From positions 4,165,912-4,229,911 of the forward strand of contig CM001633.1 in NCBI GenBank assembly GCA_000309945.1: a stretch of 64,000 nt of DNA. Reading direction: 5' to 3'. Position 1 is the stretch's first letter. Each line of letters begins with the position of its first letter. The DNA is from Leptolyngbyaceae cyanobacterium JSC-12 (lineage in GTDB: Bacteria; Cyanobacteriota; Cyanobacteriia; Leptolyngbyales; Leptolyngbyaceae). Shown here one piece after another: positions 33,582-42,188 of the stretch. The notes under the pieces are model-generated. The model had not been told where the DNA came from, ran no database searches, and worked only from the letters and a program-made list of their open reading frames with translations. Position numbers and translations under genes: made by a program.

Positions 33582-34631
33582 TTAACCGTCGTCTCCCAAC
33601 TTGATTCGGGGATCAACCAGCTTCAGCAACAGGTCTGCTAACAGGTTACCGATTATCAGCATCGTCGCTCCAATCATCAGGCTTGCCATCACCAAATAAA
33701 GGTCTTGTGCCAGCAATGCCTGGTAAATCAAGCGTCCGAGACCGGGCCAGTTGAAAAAGTACTCGGTGATGAAGGCTCCACTCAGCAGTGCCGCAAATTC
33801 AAAGCCCAACAGCGTGATCAGTGGGTTGATGGCATTCCGCAGGGCGTGGACGTAGATTACCCGGTTTTCAGGTAAGCCTTTAGCGCGGGCAGTTTGAATG
33901 TAGTCTTGCCGCAATACGTCTAGCAGTTGCCCACGGGTGATGCGCTGGAGTCCGGCAAAGCTAGTGATGCTGAGAGCGATCGTGGGCAAAATCATATGCC
34001 AGCCAATATCCAATATTTTGCCGAACAGGGTGAGGTCTTCAAAATCAATGCTGGTCATATCCCCCACGGGGAAAAGCGGCGTGGTGTTTTGGGCAAAAAT
34101 CAGCAGCAACAGTGCCGCAATAAAACTGGGAAAGCCCTGCCCAATGTAGCTAATCACTCGAAACAGGCGATCGATGAACTTGTTTTGGTTCACGGCTCCG
34201 ATGATCCCCATTGGCACCGCGATCGCCCAAGTAAACACCAGCGATGAAATTGCCAGTAGTAAAGTTGCGCCTACTCGTTCCCATAGCAAGGAAGACACTG
34301 AGCGATTGTAAACAAAGCTTTCGCCGAAGTTGCCCTGCAAAACCACCTGCCGCAGCCAGCGAAAGTACTGTTCAACCCAGGATTTATCCAGCCCGAACTG
34401 TCGCCGGAGTTGCTCAATCCGCTCTGGTGAAATCTTTGGGTTTTCTTTCAACGCACTCAAATAATCACCAGGCGCAATTTGAATTAACAGAAAACACAGC
34501 ATAGATGCCAGCAGCAGGGTTATTAAGCCTTGCAACAGCCGCTTAACGATATAAGCAAACGTATCGCTGGCAAAAAACACCAGCAGTGCATCGATCGCAG
34601 ACTCAAACCGATTTTGAACGGAACTACTCAT
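33582..34631 (-). CDS. ABC transporter permease, DppB/OppB family
   Basis: A 349-residue permease of dipeptide/oligopeptide or nickel-type importers. The N-terminal helix is followed by the typical LRRQFGLDKSWVEQYFRWLRQVVLQGNFGESF segment. The EAA-like coupling loop is DYIQTARAKGLPENRVIYVHALRNA, and EYFFNWPGLGRLIYQALLAQD lies near the C-terminus. There are six predicted helices. The partner permease and ATPases are not next to it. It lies 71 bp downstream of apt on the same strand. Confidence 0.9.
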   Translation of the reverse strand: MSSSVQNRFESAIDALLVFFASDTFAYIVKRLLQGLITLLLASMLCFLLIQIAPGDYLSALKENPKISPERIEQLRRQFGLDKSWVEQYFRWLRQVVLQGNFGESFVYNRSVSSLLWERVGATLLLAISSLVFTWAIAVPMGIIGAVNQNKFIDRLFRVISYIGQGFPSFIAALLLLIFAQNTTPLFPVGDMTSIDFEDLTLFGKILDIGWHMILPTIALSITSFAGLQRITRGQLLDVLRQDYIQTARAKGLPENRVIYVHALRNAINPLITLLGFEFAALLSGAFITEYFFNWPGLGRLIYQALLAQDLYLVMASLMIGATMLIIGNLLADLLLKLVDPRIKLGDDG

Positions 34632-34701
34632 GTCCTGACTGTGGGCTGTAGGAGTGGTCTCCAGTGTAATCGTTAATTTGGCTGAGCGAACAGCACCCCA
34701 A

Positions 34702-35226
34702 TTAATCCCCTTCGTATTGCACCAGCGAAATAATTGGCACAGAAGGCAGTTTTTCGCGCCCTTTCAGGTCTACTAATTCAATCACAAAGGCGCATCCAAC
34801 CAGGGTTCCGCCTGCTTGCTGAATTAATGTAGCCGTTGCACCTGCCGTTCCACCTGTGGCAATCAAATCGTCTACCATCAGCACTTTGGAACCAGGCGGA
34901 TACAGCGCATCCTGATGGACCTCCAGGCGATCGCGCCCATATTCCAGTTCGTACTCAATCGCATGAACCGCTGCGGGGAGCTTGCCTGGTTTGCGGACAG
35001 GGACAAACCCAGCTTCCAGTTTAGTTGCCAGTGCCGCCCCAAAGATAAAGCCGCGAGACTCCATCCCAGCAATGAAATCGGGCGATAGATCAGCACACTT
35101 TTCAGCCAGGCAATGAATCGTGTATTCAAACCCTTTGGCATCTCGCAGCAAGGTGGTAATGTCTTTAAACGAAATTCCAGGTTTAGGGAAATCTGGAACT
35201 TCACGAATCAGCGTTTTGATATCCAT
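34702..35226 (-). CDS. apt: Adenine phosphoribosyltransferase
   Basis: A 174-residue purine-salvage enzyme making AMP from adenine and [31 protein letters not shown] is the family N-terminus. The PRPP-binding loop is [16 protein letters not shown], and [14 protein letters not shown] precedes it. Complete, ATG start. It lies between the OppB-like permease and the cyclase, all on the minus strand, but intergenic gaps of 70-80 bp allow separate promoters. Confidence 0.95.
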   Translation of the reverse strand: MDIKTLIREVPDFPKPGISFKDITTLLRDAKGFEYTIHCLAEKCADLSPDFIAGMESRGFIFGAALATKLEAGFVPVRKPGKLPAAVHAIEYELEYGRDRLEVHQDALYPPGSKVLMVDDLIATGGTAGATATLIQQAGGTLVGCAFVIELVDLKGREKLPSVPIISLVQYEGD

Positions 35227-35306
35227 AAAAAATGTCAGTCAAGGGGGTCATACCATATCAGTCGGTTTATACCAGATCTTGCCCCCTAATGGTGTTGCAC
35301 CTATGT

Positions 35307-36836
35307 CTAAACGCGAGTGGGAAGGGCTACCACTTTTTGCTGTGCTCGTTTACGCCCGGTGAGCAAATAAGCCGCCATCTCGCCCTTTCCTTTCACCTGA
35401 ATTGTGCCGCGTGCCTGGAAAGTGTAGCAATGTTTGAGCCGTTCGTAGGTCGCCGCTGTGACCTGAATTTCACCTGGGATGCCATGAGATTCCATGCGAC
35501 TGGCAACGTTGACCGTATCGCCCCAGAGGTCGTAAATGAATTTTTTGGTACCAATTACGCCAGCAATTACTGGACCAGAATTGATGCCGATGCGAATATC
35601 GCAGTCGTATCCCTGTTCCAGACTGAACATGGTGATCTCGCCCAGCATATCCAGCGCCATTTCAGCGATCGCTTCCGCATGATCCACGCGGGGATTGGGC
35701 AACCCACCCACCACCATATAAGCATCGCCAATCGTCTTAATTTTCTCCAGCCCATGCTTTTCGGTGAGGCGATCAAATCGGGAGAAAATTTCATTCAATA
35801 AGGAAATTAATTGTGTTGGTGGAATTTTTTCAGACAGTTTCGTGAAGTTGACCAGATCGGCAAAAAGCACCGTGGCTTCGGCAAACCCTTCAGCAATGCT
35901 GCTGTGTCCTTCTTTCAGTTGTTCAGCGATTGGTTCCGGCAGAATGTTCAGCAATAACTGTTCTGATTTCTCCTGTTCAACCGTTAACTGCTCGTTTGCT
36001 TTGCTCAGTTGGGAGGTGCGTTCAATGACTCGCAGTTCTAGTTCACGCGAGTTTTGCCGCAGTTTTGTAATTACCAGAGCAATCCCGATGAGTGCCAGCA
36101 ACAACAAACTAGACAGCATCATGAAGGTGCCTTGCAGTCCAGCGCGAGTTTGGGCAATAAAGCTATCCAGTGGTCGCGTAATTTCCAGCACACCGCGCAC
36201 ATCGCCTACTTTCCAATCTTTCTTAGGACTGCTGGGATGGGTGTTATGGCATTCTACACAACTCGGCTTCATAATATCGGCTTCGGCATACCGCAGCGAT
36301 CGCCGTCCTTGAAAATTTTCCACTCGGACAAATGGCTGCTTAGGATTCTGTCGCAAAAACGCGATCGCGGCCGTTTCAAAATCATCCCTAGGACCGCCTT
36401 CCTCTTTTCGCCAAGGGAACGGCAGGTCACTAAACAACCGCACAGACATACCCGGATTCTGCTGACTGATAGATTTGCTGAGTTCAATTAAGTAAGTGGC
36501 AGGGAGGGGAATCGCTCCTGGCTGGGCAATGTAATCATGGGTGACACGAATACCTTCAATCTGCCTGGCTCGGCTAACGGCATTATTGCTGTAAAGAGTC
36601 CGGGCTTCTTTAATTGCCTGAGCATAGAGAGCAGAGCTTTGCACCGCTTGTGACTGAATCAGATCAGATGACAAACGGGACATATTAAACAACGCAGCCG
36701 CTAAACCCGCAATAAAAAGAATGGCTAAGAGGAGAATCGTCCGACGATTTAAAAGATGAACAACAAAATTTAGAACTGAACGCAGGATCGGTAGCTGGGA
36801 ACGCTTTCTAGAACTGGAAGCAGCCAGATTCATCAA
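35307..36836 (-). CDS. Adenylate cyclase with heme-c (Tll0287-like/DUF3365) sensor domain
   Basis: A 509-residue membrane receptor. TM1 is at about 33-51. A periplasmic DUF3365/Tll0287-like domain (52-235) contains one covalent heme-binding motif, C193-V-E-C196-H197. TM2 (about 236-258) is followed by a coiled coil. A class III cyclase domain (about 305-475) shows VLFADLVNFTKLS (metal Asp), KIKTIGDAYM (the Lys that recognises adenine), GINSGPVIAGVIG and YDLWGDTVNVASRM (the Asp that pairs with that Lys), so cAMP is the likely product. Heme-c suggests redox or gas sensing. It is divergent from the cNMP-binding polyferredoxin fusion across 276 bp. Confidence 0.9.
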   Translation of the reverse strand: MMNLAASSSRKRSQLPILRSVLNFVVHLLNRRTILLLAILFIAGLAAALFNMSRLSSDLIQSQAVQSSALYAQAIKEARTLYSNNAVSRARQIEGIRVTHDYIAQPGAIPLPATYLIELSKSISQQNPGMSVRLFSDLPFPWRKEEGGPRDDFETAAIAFLRQNPKQPFVRVENFQGRRSLRYAEADIMKPSCVECHNTHPSSPKKDWKVGDVRGVLEITRPLDSFIAQTRAGLQGTFMMLSSLLLLALIGIALVITKLRQNSRELELRVIERTSQLSKANEQLTVEQEKSEQLLLNILPEPIAEQLKEGHSSIAEGFAEATVLFADLVNFTKLSEKIPPTQLISLLNEIFSRFDRLTEKHGLEKIKTIGDAYMVVGGLPNPRVDHAEAIAEMALDMLGEITMFSLEQGYDCDIRIGINSGPVIAGVIGTKKFIYDLWGDTVNVASRMESHGIPGEIQVTAATYERLKHCYTFQARGTIQVKGKGEMAAYLLTGRKRAQQKVVALPTRV

Positions 36837-37112
36837 ATTTCTCCATTTAGCACCTGACGCTATTGTTTTCAGGTGAGTGTTCTGTTTATCCGGAGATTTC
36901 GCAAATTATTTTTTAAGCATCGTCAAGGACTTCACCGAAAAAACATAAGAAAATTCTGTCTCTTTGCAAGAACTTCATAAGGATTTCTGATTTTCTCCGG
37001 CTCAGGCAGTGATCCATTGAATGTGTGAATCTAAACAGATCTTTAAGGCTGTCGTCTGTTCCCTGTTTTCTATTCATTCACTACGTTCATACGAAGTTGG
37101 GAGACTAACTGA

Positions 37113-40100
37113 ATGCTAGGAGCGAACAAGCTTTCACAAGTGTCTGAGCGTCAGATGCACCGGGTGCGCTGGGTGCTAACAATTGGCTGGCTGGTGATGA
37201 TTGGTTCGTTGTTTTGGGATCCCGTTTCCTCCTACCTCACCGATCCCGCTGCAATGTTTAGTCCATTGCAGTTTGATCCAGATCAATGTGTGCAAGTGCA
37301 GGGGCAATGTTTGCCGCAAAAACCGTATTCTGTGGGGCTGTTTATATTCTGGTCGCTGGTGATTCCAGCTTCAATTTTAATTTTGCTGGTATTTGGGCAT
37401 GAAACCTGGCGACGGATTTGCCCGATCTCGTTTTTATCGCAAATTCCACGAGCCTTAGGGGTTCAGCGTAAACGCAAGGTGGAATCGCGCAACAGTGCAG
37501 GGGCGACTCGTTATGAACTGGTGAAAATCCGTAAAGATTCCTGGCTGGGTAAATATCATTTATACGTACAGTTTGGCTTGTTGACGTTGGGGTTAGCTGC
37601 CAGGCTGCTATTTATTAATTCCAATGCGATCGCACTGGGGATTTTTTTGATTACAACCATCGTGGCAGCGATCGCGATAGGGTTTCTATACGAAGGCAAA
37701 AGCTGGTGTCAATATTTTTGCCCCATGGCTCCAGTGCAACTCGTCTTTAATGGTCCCCGTGGTTTGCTGGGAAGTGAAGCCCATCAGGGACCGCGCCAAA
37801 CCCTGACCCAATCCATGTGTCGCACAACTGATAAGGAAGGCAATGAAAAAAGTGCCTGTGTAGGTTGTCAATCTCCCTGTATTGATATTGATGCCGAACG
37901 CACTTATTGGGAAGTATATTCCAAACCAGGTCGTCGCTTTGTGCAGTATGGATATGTTGGATTATTACTTGGTTTCTTTATCTACTACTTTTTATATGCA
38001 GGTAATTTTGATTGCTTGTTTTCTGGAGCCTGGTTACGAGAAGAGAACCAAACTACAATGCTATTCAGTCCTGGATTTTACCTTTTAAACCAGGCAATTC
38101 CTATTCCTAAATTTGTTGCAGTTCCGTTGACATTGGTGTTATTTATCCTATTCAGTTATGGGATATTAACGTTCATCGAGAAAGATTATCGTAAGTCTTT
38201 AAGGAAGAGAAACAAAACTGTTTCAAATCAACAGGTTGCTCATACGATTTTTTCGATCTGCACGTTCTTCTGTTTCAATGCTTTTTTCTTTTTTACTAGT
38301 CGATCACTACTCTCTCCATTCCCATTTCCAATACATTTGTTATTTAATGGGTTTATTGTTTTAGTGAGCACTTTATGGCTTTCTAGAACTCTAAATCGTA
38401 GTTCAGAGTTGTATACTCGCGAAAGTCTAGCAAATACACTACGCCGTCAATTAAGCAAGCTCACGATTGATTTCTCCCGCTTTTTAGAGGGGCGATCAAT
38501 GGAAGATTTGAAAGCGGAAGAAGTTTACGTATTGGCAAAAGTGCTGCCTGGTTTTAACCAGGAGCAAAGCTTGCAGGTATATAAGGGTGTATTGCGAGAA
38601 ACATTGGAACAGGGCAATGCGGATTCTGCCTCCAGTCTGGAAGTGTTGCGCCCAATTCGTCAGGAATTGAATATTAAGGATGAAGACCACTTTGCTGTGT
38701 TGACGGAACTAAGTAGTGTAGAACCGGATTTACTCGATCCGAAAAAGCGCCGCACCCGCGAAAATCAATTGCGGATTGAAAGCTATCGGCAGGCGTTGGC
38801 TTCAATGCTGCTGGATTTGCTAGATAGTGGCATGTCGTTGCAAGAAGCAATGCAGCGGCAGCGCAAACAGATTCAGTTCCTCAAGTTGGAATACGGCATG
38901 ACCAGCGAAGAAGAAGAGGAAGTGCTGAACCAGATTTTGGCTGGTGAAAAAAGTACCATTCTGCGAAAAGCAGATACCCTGCTGGAACAGATGCGGCAGT
39001 TGGCAGGACGCGATCGCGTCCTGCACAACCAGATCCTCAATGCTCAAACTCCAGTTTTTAAGTTTCTTCGCTTAACGGCAGTCCAGCAAAAACAACAAAT
39101 TTTGACTAAGCAAATGTTGGGCTTACTGGAAGTATTGGGTGACGCATCCGAAGCTCTGGAATTGGCGGGAACCACTCGTGCTCTCGCGATCGCCGTTTTG
39201 CCAGAAATTCTCCAAACAGTAGATGGCAGCGCACAAACCTGGAAAAGTCGCCTGAAACCAGAGGTGCTGGCAGTGCTGGAAGGCACCTCATCCTCCCCCA
39301 ACCCATTGGAAAACAGTCCCCTGGAACAATGGGCACCGAATTTGTCAGCCGCGGATCTATCCCAAACTGAAGTTACCAACCCCACATCTGCAACAAGTGA
39401 GCACTCCCTGGCATTGGCAATAGTGCTTGATGAGCTACTTGCCGAACTGGATCCATTAATTCAGGCACTGGCGTTATATGGCTTGAATGTTCTTGATCCG
39501 CAAGCAGCAACCGCCAAAGCTGAGCAAGTCTTGAGCATCACCAATCCAGGGCACTGGCTAATTCAGGAGACGGCTGAAACCCTGCTGAGTCGAAATCAAG
39601 AGCAAATGGCGAACGAGGTGCAAACCTTGATTGCCCAGGTGATGCTCAGAGGCAAGGTGGAGAAGCAAACCTTTCAACAACCTGTAGTACGGGTGGGTAG
39701 CAGTCCGGTGAATGACATTGTATTGCCCAGTCCTGCTGTAGCAAAGCATCATGCCATCTTTTACCTGGATGGGGAAGATTACAGCGTGTTGGATTTGGGC
39801 AGTACTGACCGCGGCCTGTATGTGGGCGATAAACACCTGAGTAGCGATCGCGATCATTTGGCTCAGGGAGAACGCATTTGCTTTAGCGAGTCCGCTGACC
39901 CCAGCATCACCGTTTATTGGGACAAACAGCCCCTAATCAAAAAAGCTCCGACTGAAACACTGGGCACATTGGATAAAGTCATGCTGCTGTACGAAAGTCG
40001 TTTCTTCCGTTCCCTCAACCCCGATGCTTTGATTGAACTGGGGCGAGATGCGATCGTCAAAATCTATTCCCGTGGCGATCATATGTGTCGGGCAGGCGAT

Positions 40101-40427
40101 CCCTCTGACTCTATCCTACTGTTGATTGATGGCACCGCAGAGGTAATGATTCAGCGCGGCGATGCCCAGCAAACCGTAGGCACGGTGAACGTGGGTGAAA
40201 CCATCGGTGAAATGGGCGTACTCACCCGACAAAAGCGCTCTGCCTCGGTAATTTCCGTATCCGATTATTGCCGCGTCCTCGTCATTCAAGCTGATCGCTT
40301 CGATGCAGTGCTGCGCCAAGACCCAGAAGTTTCCAGAAATCTGCTTGTGGTGCTCAGTAGCCGCCTGCAAAGCATGACCAGCAAAATTAACACGACTTGG
40401 CAAGTTACCCAGAAAGGAAAAAGATAA
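37113..40427 (+). CDS. NapH/NosR-like iron-sulfur membrane protein fused to FHA and cyclic-nucleotide-binding domains
   Basis: An 1104-residue fusion. The N-terminal membrane half (about 1-430, at least six helices) carries CP motifs WRRICPISF and WCQYFCPMAP plus a CVGCQSPC cluster, as in NapH/NosR/CcoG-type ferredoxins. A long helical region follows (about 430-840). An FHA domain (about 850-940) contains VRVGSSPVNDIVLPSPAVAKHHAIFY, and a cNMP-binding domain (about 950-1090) contains VGETIGEMGVLTRQKRSASV. It may transfer electrons under phospho-peptide and cAMP control. An IS has entered its 3' end, and the present C-terminus (from Asn1094, TSKI-NTTWQVTQKGKR) is IS-encoded. Before that it ended TSKI-KAVSKA, with the stop now at 41867-41869. 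Confidence 0.85.
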   Translation: MLGANKLSQVSERQMHRVRWVLTIGWLVMIGSLFWDPVSSYLTDPAAMFSPLQFDPDQCVQVQGQCLPQKPYSVGLFIFWSLVIPASILILLVFGHETWRRICPISFLSQIPRALGVQRKRKVESRNSAGATRYELVKIRKDSWLGKYHLYVQFGLLTLGLAARLLFINSNAIALGIFLITTIVAAIAIGFLYEGKSWCQYFCPMAPVQLVFNGPRGLLGSEAHQGPRQTLTQSMCRTTDKEGNEKSACVGCQSPCIDIDAERTYWEVYSKPGRRFVQYGYVGLLLGFFIYYFLYAGNFDCLFSGAWLREENQTTMLFSPGFYLLNQAIPIPKFVAVPLTLVLFILFSYGILTFIEKDYRKSLRKRNKTVSNQQVAHTIFSICTFFCFNAFFFFTSRSLLSPFPFPIHLLFNGFIVLVSTLWLSRTLNRSSELYTRESLANTLRRQLSKLTIDFSRFLEGRSMEDLKAEEVYVLAKVLPGFNQEQSLQVYKGVLRETLEQGNADSASSLEVLRPIRQELNIKDEDHFAVLTELSSVEPDLLDPKKRRTRENQLRIESYRQALASMLLDLLDSGMSLQEAMQRQRKQIQFLKLEYGMTSEEEEEVLNQILAGEKSTILRKADTLLEQMRQLAGRDRVLHNQILNAQTPVFKFLRLTAVQQKQQILTKQMLGLLEVLGDASEALELAGTTRALAIAVLPEILQTVDGSAQTWKSRLKPEVLAVLEGTSSSPNPLENSPLEQWAPNLSAADLSQTEVTNPTSATSEHSLALAIVLDELLAELDPLIQALALYGLNVLDPQAATAKAEQVLSITNPGHWLIQETAETLLSRNQEQMANEVQTLIAQVMLRGKVEKQTFQQPVVRVGSSPVNDIVLPSPAVAKHHAIFYLDGEDYSVLDLGSTDRGLYVGDKHLSSDRDHLAQGERICFSESADPSITVYWDKQPLIKKAPTETLGTLDKVMLLYESRFFRSLNPDALIELGRDAIVKIYSRGDHMCRAGDPSDSILLLIDGTAEVMIQRGDAQQTVGTVNVGETIGEMGVLTRQKRSASVISVSDYCRVLVIQADRFDAVLRQDPEVSRNLLVVLSSRLQSMTSKINTTWQVTQKGKR

Positions 40428-41846
40428 GCAGAAAATGTAGGAGACGTTAGCCGTAGCCGTATCATGCTGCCCTTTGTCGCTGTGCCATCGACGATTGCTC
40501 AAGAGTTTGGGAAATATCGAGACCTGTTCTGCCGAGGCGCAGGCTTTGAGCAGGTGAGTCGCTATGTGACCGGATTGCTGTTGAGTGAGAACAAAACCTT
40601 GCAAGGGATTGCCGGACAATGGGTAGCAGGTGGGGAGGTCGGCGGACGAAGAGCGATGCACGCAGCGGTGTTTGAGGCGGGCTGGAGGAGTTCAGAGTTA
40701 ATGTCCCATCATCGTGCTGTGATAGCCAAAGAGCATCAGGGGCGAGGGCGAGAAGTCATCAGTCTGGATTGGACGCTCAGCCATCACGATTGGGGCAAGC
40801 AGATCTTTGGGGTGAAGCGATCCTATGATTATGTGGAACATCGGATGAGTTGCTTTCAAACGGTGGTGACGGCGACGATTGCGAACCGCCACCTAATTGA
40901 TGGGATTGACGTGGTGGTGCAGTTTCCAGATTTTTCAGTGGCAGAACGGGAGTATCTGAAGGTGACGGCAAAATCCCACTATGACGATTTAGACCAAGTG
41001 CGAGAACGACTGATTGAGATGTTGCATTATCACAAGAATCGATTGGAGTATCGCAAACGCACCGAGATTGCCGTCGAGATTGTGCGCCAAGTGGAAGCGG
41101 AAGGACAATTTCCCACCGCCGATTATGCGTTTGACAATGGGGTGTTGACTGTTGAGTTAACCACCATGATTGAGTCCGCAGGAAAACACTGGGTGAGTGA
41201 AGTTGAAAGTTCTCGCAACATCTTGTGGAATGACCAATGGCAACGGGTAGATGCGATTGGTTTAGAACTCAGAATCCATCACCCAGAGAGCTTTCGCCCG
41301 ATTCAAGTCACTTGCCGCAACGGCGAAACGAAACCGATTTGGGCATTTACCAAAGTCGTGCGCCTCAAGAAGTTTGGACGCAAGCGATTGGTCATCGTCC
41401 ACGAGCAAGCAGATTTACAAGACCCACCTCGCTTCCTGCTCACCGATGCGTTGCATTGGGAAAGTGGGCGAGTCATGCAGACTTGGAGTTATCGATGGTC
41501 CTGCGAGGTCTTTCATGAGGTGAGCAAACAGCACACCGGGCTAGAGTCGGCTCAGGTGCGGAACGAGGAAGCGGTCAACCGTCACTTCCGTCTTAGTTGC
41601 GTGGCGCAGTCGATTCTGCAACGGACTGCCTGTTCTGGCGCACAATCTGAACGATTTGAGTTTGCTCAAGGCAAGCAAACGGTGGGACAGAAGCTCTATA
41701 CCCTCACTCGTCAAGCCTTTGATGATTTGCTGCAATTCATTGTGACGCGATGTTCTCACGGACATACAAATGAACAGATTTTACAAGCTCTCCTCCCCAG
41801 TTGATTGGCGATCGTTTTTTCTACTTCGGTAACTTGCCAAGTTGTG
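40391..41846 (+). mobile_element. Intact insertion sequence (1456 bp) in the 3' end of the fusion gene
   Basis: Terminal inverted repeats are CACGACTTGGCAAGTTACC at 40391-40409 and, as complement of 41828-41846, CACAACTTGGCAAGTTACC, with 18 of 19 positions matching. A 7-bp direct repeat AAATTAA lies immediately outside both ends (40384-40390 and 41847-41853). It carries one complete transposase gene. Removing the element and one AAATTAA copy restores an open, in-frame end to the upstream gene, which confirms the boundaries. The repeats and intact ORF imply recent activity. Confidence 0.9.
40464..41804 (+). CDS. DDE transposase, IS4/IS701-like
   Basis: A 446-residue transposase. Candidate catalytic acids are the Asp of VISLDWTLSHHDW, the Asp of YAFDNGVL and the Glu of WSCEVFHEVSKQHTGLESAQVR. 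The last is the C-terminal YREK-like region shared by this superfamily. It is not a close relative of the transposase at 15557: length, N-terminus and terminal repeats all differ. There is no frameshift. It is transcribed in the same direction as the gene it has entered. Confidence 0.85.
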   Translation: MLPFVAVPSTIAQEFGKYRDLFCRGAGFEQVSRYVTGLLLSENKTLQGIAGQWVAGGEVGGRRAMHAAVFEAGWRSSELMSHHRAVIAKEHQGRGREVISLDWTLSHHDWGKQIFGVKRSYDYVEHRMSCFQTVVTATIANRHLIDGIDVVVQFPDFSVAEREYLKVTAKSHYDDLDQVRERLIEMLHYHKNRLEYRKRTEIAVEIVRQVEAEGQFPTADYAFDNGVLTVELTTMIESAGKHWVSEVESSRNILWNDQWQRVDAIGLELRIHHPESFRPIQVTCRNGETKPIWAFTKVVRLKKFGRKRLVIVHEQADLQDPPRFLLTDALHWESGRVMQTWSYRWSCEVFHEVSKQHTGLESAQVRNEEAVNRHFRLSCVAQSILQRTACSGAQSERFEFAQGKQTVGQKLYTLTRQAFDDLLQFIVTRCSHGHTNEQILQALLPS

Positions 41847-41853
41847 AAATTAA

Positions 41854-42188
41854 AGCAGTATCCAAAGCCTAAAAATCAGATACCGATCATTTCCTCTAGC
41901 GGGAAATGTTGCATGCAATGTTTTCCTATCATCCTCTGCGATGTCCCAATGTAACCATCAAGGTTTGGGCGGCGAGGGCACAGCAACAGAGGTGCTAGCT
42001 TTTTTCTTAGACGTGCAAGTTTTGCTGGTAGCATCGGCTAATGTACCAACACTCACAGGTAAACTACCAATACGGTTGACTACGGCGATCGCTGCGATCG
42101 TCGTTACCTTCTTAAGTGGAGATGCGAACAACCTGAAATTCACAGGTTTAACTCCTATACATGAGGAAATTACCTTAAGGGGTGTTCA
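41854..42188. other. Intergenic region (335 bp) after the second IS
   Basis: Begins with the displaced last codons and stop (41867-41869) of the fusion gene. A TTGCATGCAA palindrome lies near 41910. A short minus-strand ORF is listed separately, and a competing plus-strand ORF at 41941-42192 was not accepted. Confidence 0.45.
41958..42143 (-). CDS. Doubtful small secreted-type peptide
   Basis: A 61-codon frame from a GTG at 42143, preceded by AGGAG with 8-bp spacing, which is the main support. The N-terminus MNFRLFASPLKKVTTIAAIAVVN has basic then hydrophobic residues, as in a weak signal sequence. The rest is Ser/Thr/Lys-rich and ends PSPPKP. No family is recognised. A plus-strand ORF covers the same DNA, and neither can be proven. 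Confidence 0.3.
   Translation of the reverse strand: MNFRLFASPLKKVTTIAAIAVVNRIGSLPVSVGTLADATSKTCTSKKKASTSVAVPSPPKP

Noticed and set aside
36837-37112. Possible cAMP-receptor site near 37019 (TGTGTGAATCTAAACAG) between the cyclase and the fusion gene
   Set aside because: Only one half matches the TGTGA-N6-TCACA consensus, so it was not called.
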